Of a DNA stretch of 64,000 nucleotides, positions 63,667 to 64,000 are shown piece by piece (position 1 is the stretch's first letter; each line of letters starts with the position of its first letter). Position numbers and translations under genes: made by a program. Below the pieces are notes generated by a model that did not search any database, was not told where the DNA came from, and saw nothing but the letters and a program-made list of their open reading frames with translations. Source of the DNA: Marivita sp. Lineage in GTDB: Bacteria; Pseudomonadota; Alphaproteobacteria; Rhodobacterales; Rhodobacteraceae. The DNA is taken from the NCBI RefSeq assembly GCF_020055635.1, contig NZ_JAIPUT010000005.1:93864-157863 (forward strand), read 5' to 3'.

Positions 63667-64000
63667 ATGACCCGCACCGTGTATGTGAACGGAGAGTACC
63701 TGCCCGAGGACGAGGCGAAAGTGTCGATCTTCGACCGGGCGTTCCTGATGGCGGACGGGGTCTATGAGGTGACATCAGTTCTGGGTGGCAAGTTGATTGA
63801 TTTTGCCGGTCATGCAAAGCGGTTGGAGCGATCGCTGAACGAACTCGAGATCAAGAAACCGGCAGTGTTCGACGATCTGCTCGAGGTTCATCGCGAACTG
63901 GTCAAGATGAACGGGATCGAGGACGGTCTGGTCTATCTGCAGATCACGCGCGGATCCGATGGCGACCGCGATTTTGTCTTTCCCGACCCCGAGACGACCG
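63667..64000 (+). CDS. Class IV aminotransferase (D-amino acid transaminase), partial
   Basis: At least 111 residues, cut by the window end. The N-terminus MTRTVYVNGEYLPEDEAKVS and IFDRAFLMADGVYEVTSVLG, with RLERSLNELEI, match D-amino acid transaminases of fold type IV. AAGGAG precedes ATG 63667, 12 nt after dgcA, so it is in the dgc operon and may supply D-glutamate from other D-amino acids. Confidence 0.85.
   Translation, partial: MTRTVYVNGEYLPEDEAKVSIFDRAFLMADGVYEVTSVLGGKLIDFAGHAKRLERSLNELEIKKPAVFDDLLEVHRELVKMNGIEDGLVYLQITRGSDGDRDFVFPDPETT

Overview
The window reads as chromosomal DNA of a marine alphaproteobacterium of the Rhodobacteraceae (Roseobacter group). The evidence is high GC content, the Irr-type Fur regulator beside fabA/fabB/fabI, a metK leader matching the SAM/SAH riboswitch known from Rhodobacterales, L-malyl-CoA lyase, a TRAP importer, a beta-keto acid cleavage enzyme, and a D-glutamate (dgcN-dgcA) operon. 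I see no rRNA, tRNA, CRISPR array, insertion sequence or phage genes. Both ends cut through genes.

Layout. 1-7.2 kb: a very large multidomain exoprotein (cut by the left edge), then a lipid-linked sugar cassette consisting of a HAD-UbiA fusion, a small SMR/ArnE-like flippase subunit and a divergent GT-C glycosyltransferase. 7.2-12.2 kb: irr and the unsaturated fatty acid genes fabA, fabB and fabI, with a three-gene minus-strand module (PepSY protein, cytochrome b561, membrane-anchored LuxR regulator) lying between fabA and fabB. 12.3-23.5 kb: a flavodoxin-reductase-like enzyme, a LOV histidine kinase, then the housekeeping run miaB, OmpA protein, lipoprotein, phoH, ybeY, corC, lnt and riboswitch-controlled metK. 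23.6-29 kb: three exported enzymes, then trmB-cmk-rpsA. 29.1-31.8 kb: a BKACE enzyme, a lytic transglycosylase and a small membrane protein.

31.9-37.8 kb is a complete urease operon (ureD, A, B, C, E, F, G). It has a histidine-rich 60-residue protein and a 104-residue unknown embedded in it, plus one opposed gene. 37.9-40.6 kb: NUDIX protein, di-heme peroxidase, Sel1 protein, unknown. 41-48.6 kb is a catabolic unit: LLM-type flavin monooxygenase, aldo/keto reductase, flavin reductase and a TRAP transporter on the minus strand, with a GntR regulator and a Gfo/Idh/MocA enzyme divergent from it. Its enzyme set parallels the sulfoquinovose monooxygenase route. 48.8-56.8 kb encodes a BapA-like repeat adhesin and its dedicated type I secretion system.

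57.1-64 kb: dtd and accA, a LysE exporter beside the remains of an Lrp regulator, a lytic transglycosylase, L-malyl-CoA lyase, and the dgcN-dgcA-aminotransferase operon, which should feed D-glutamate into N-acetyl-L-glutamate. Small-scale structure includes a 26-nt repeat present four times, always sense-oriented just after a gene, and paired perfect palindromes in two convergent intergenic regions.
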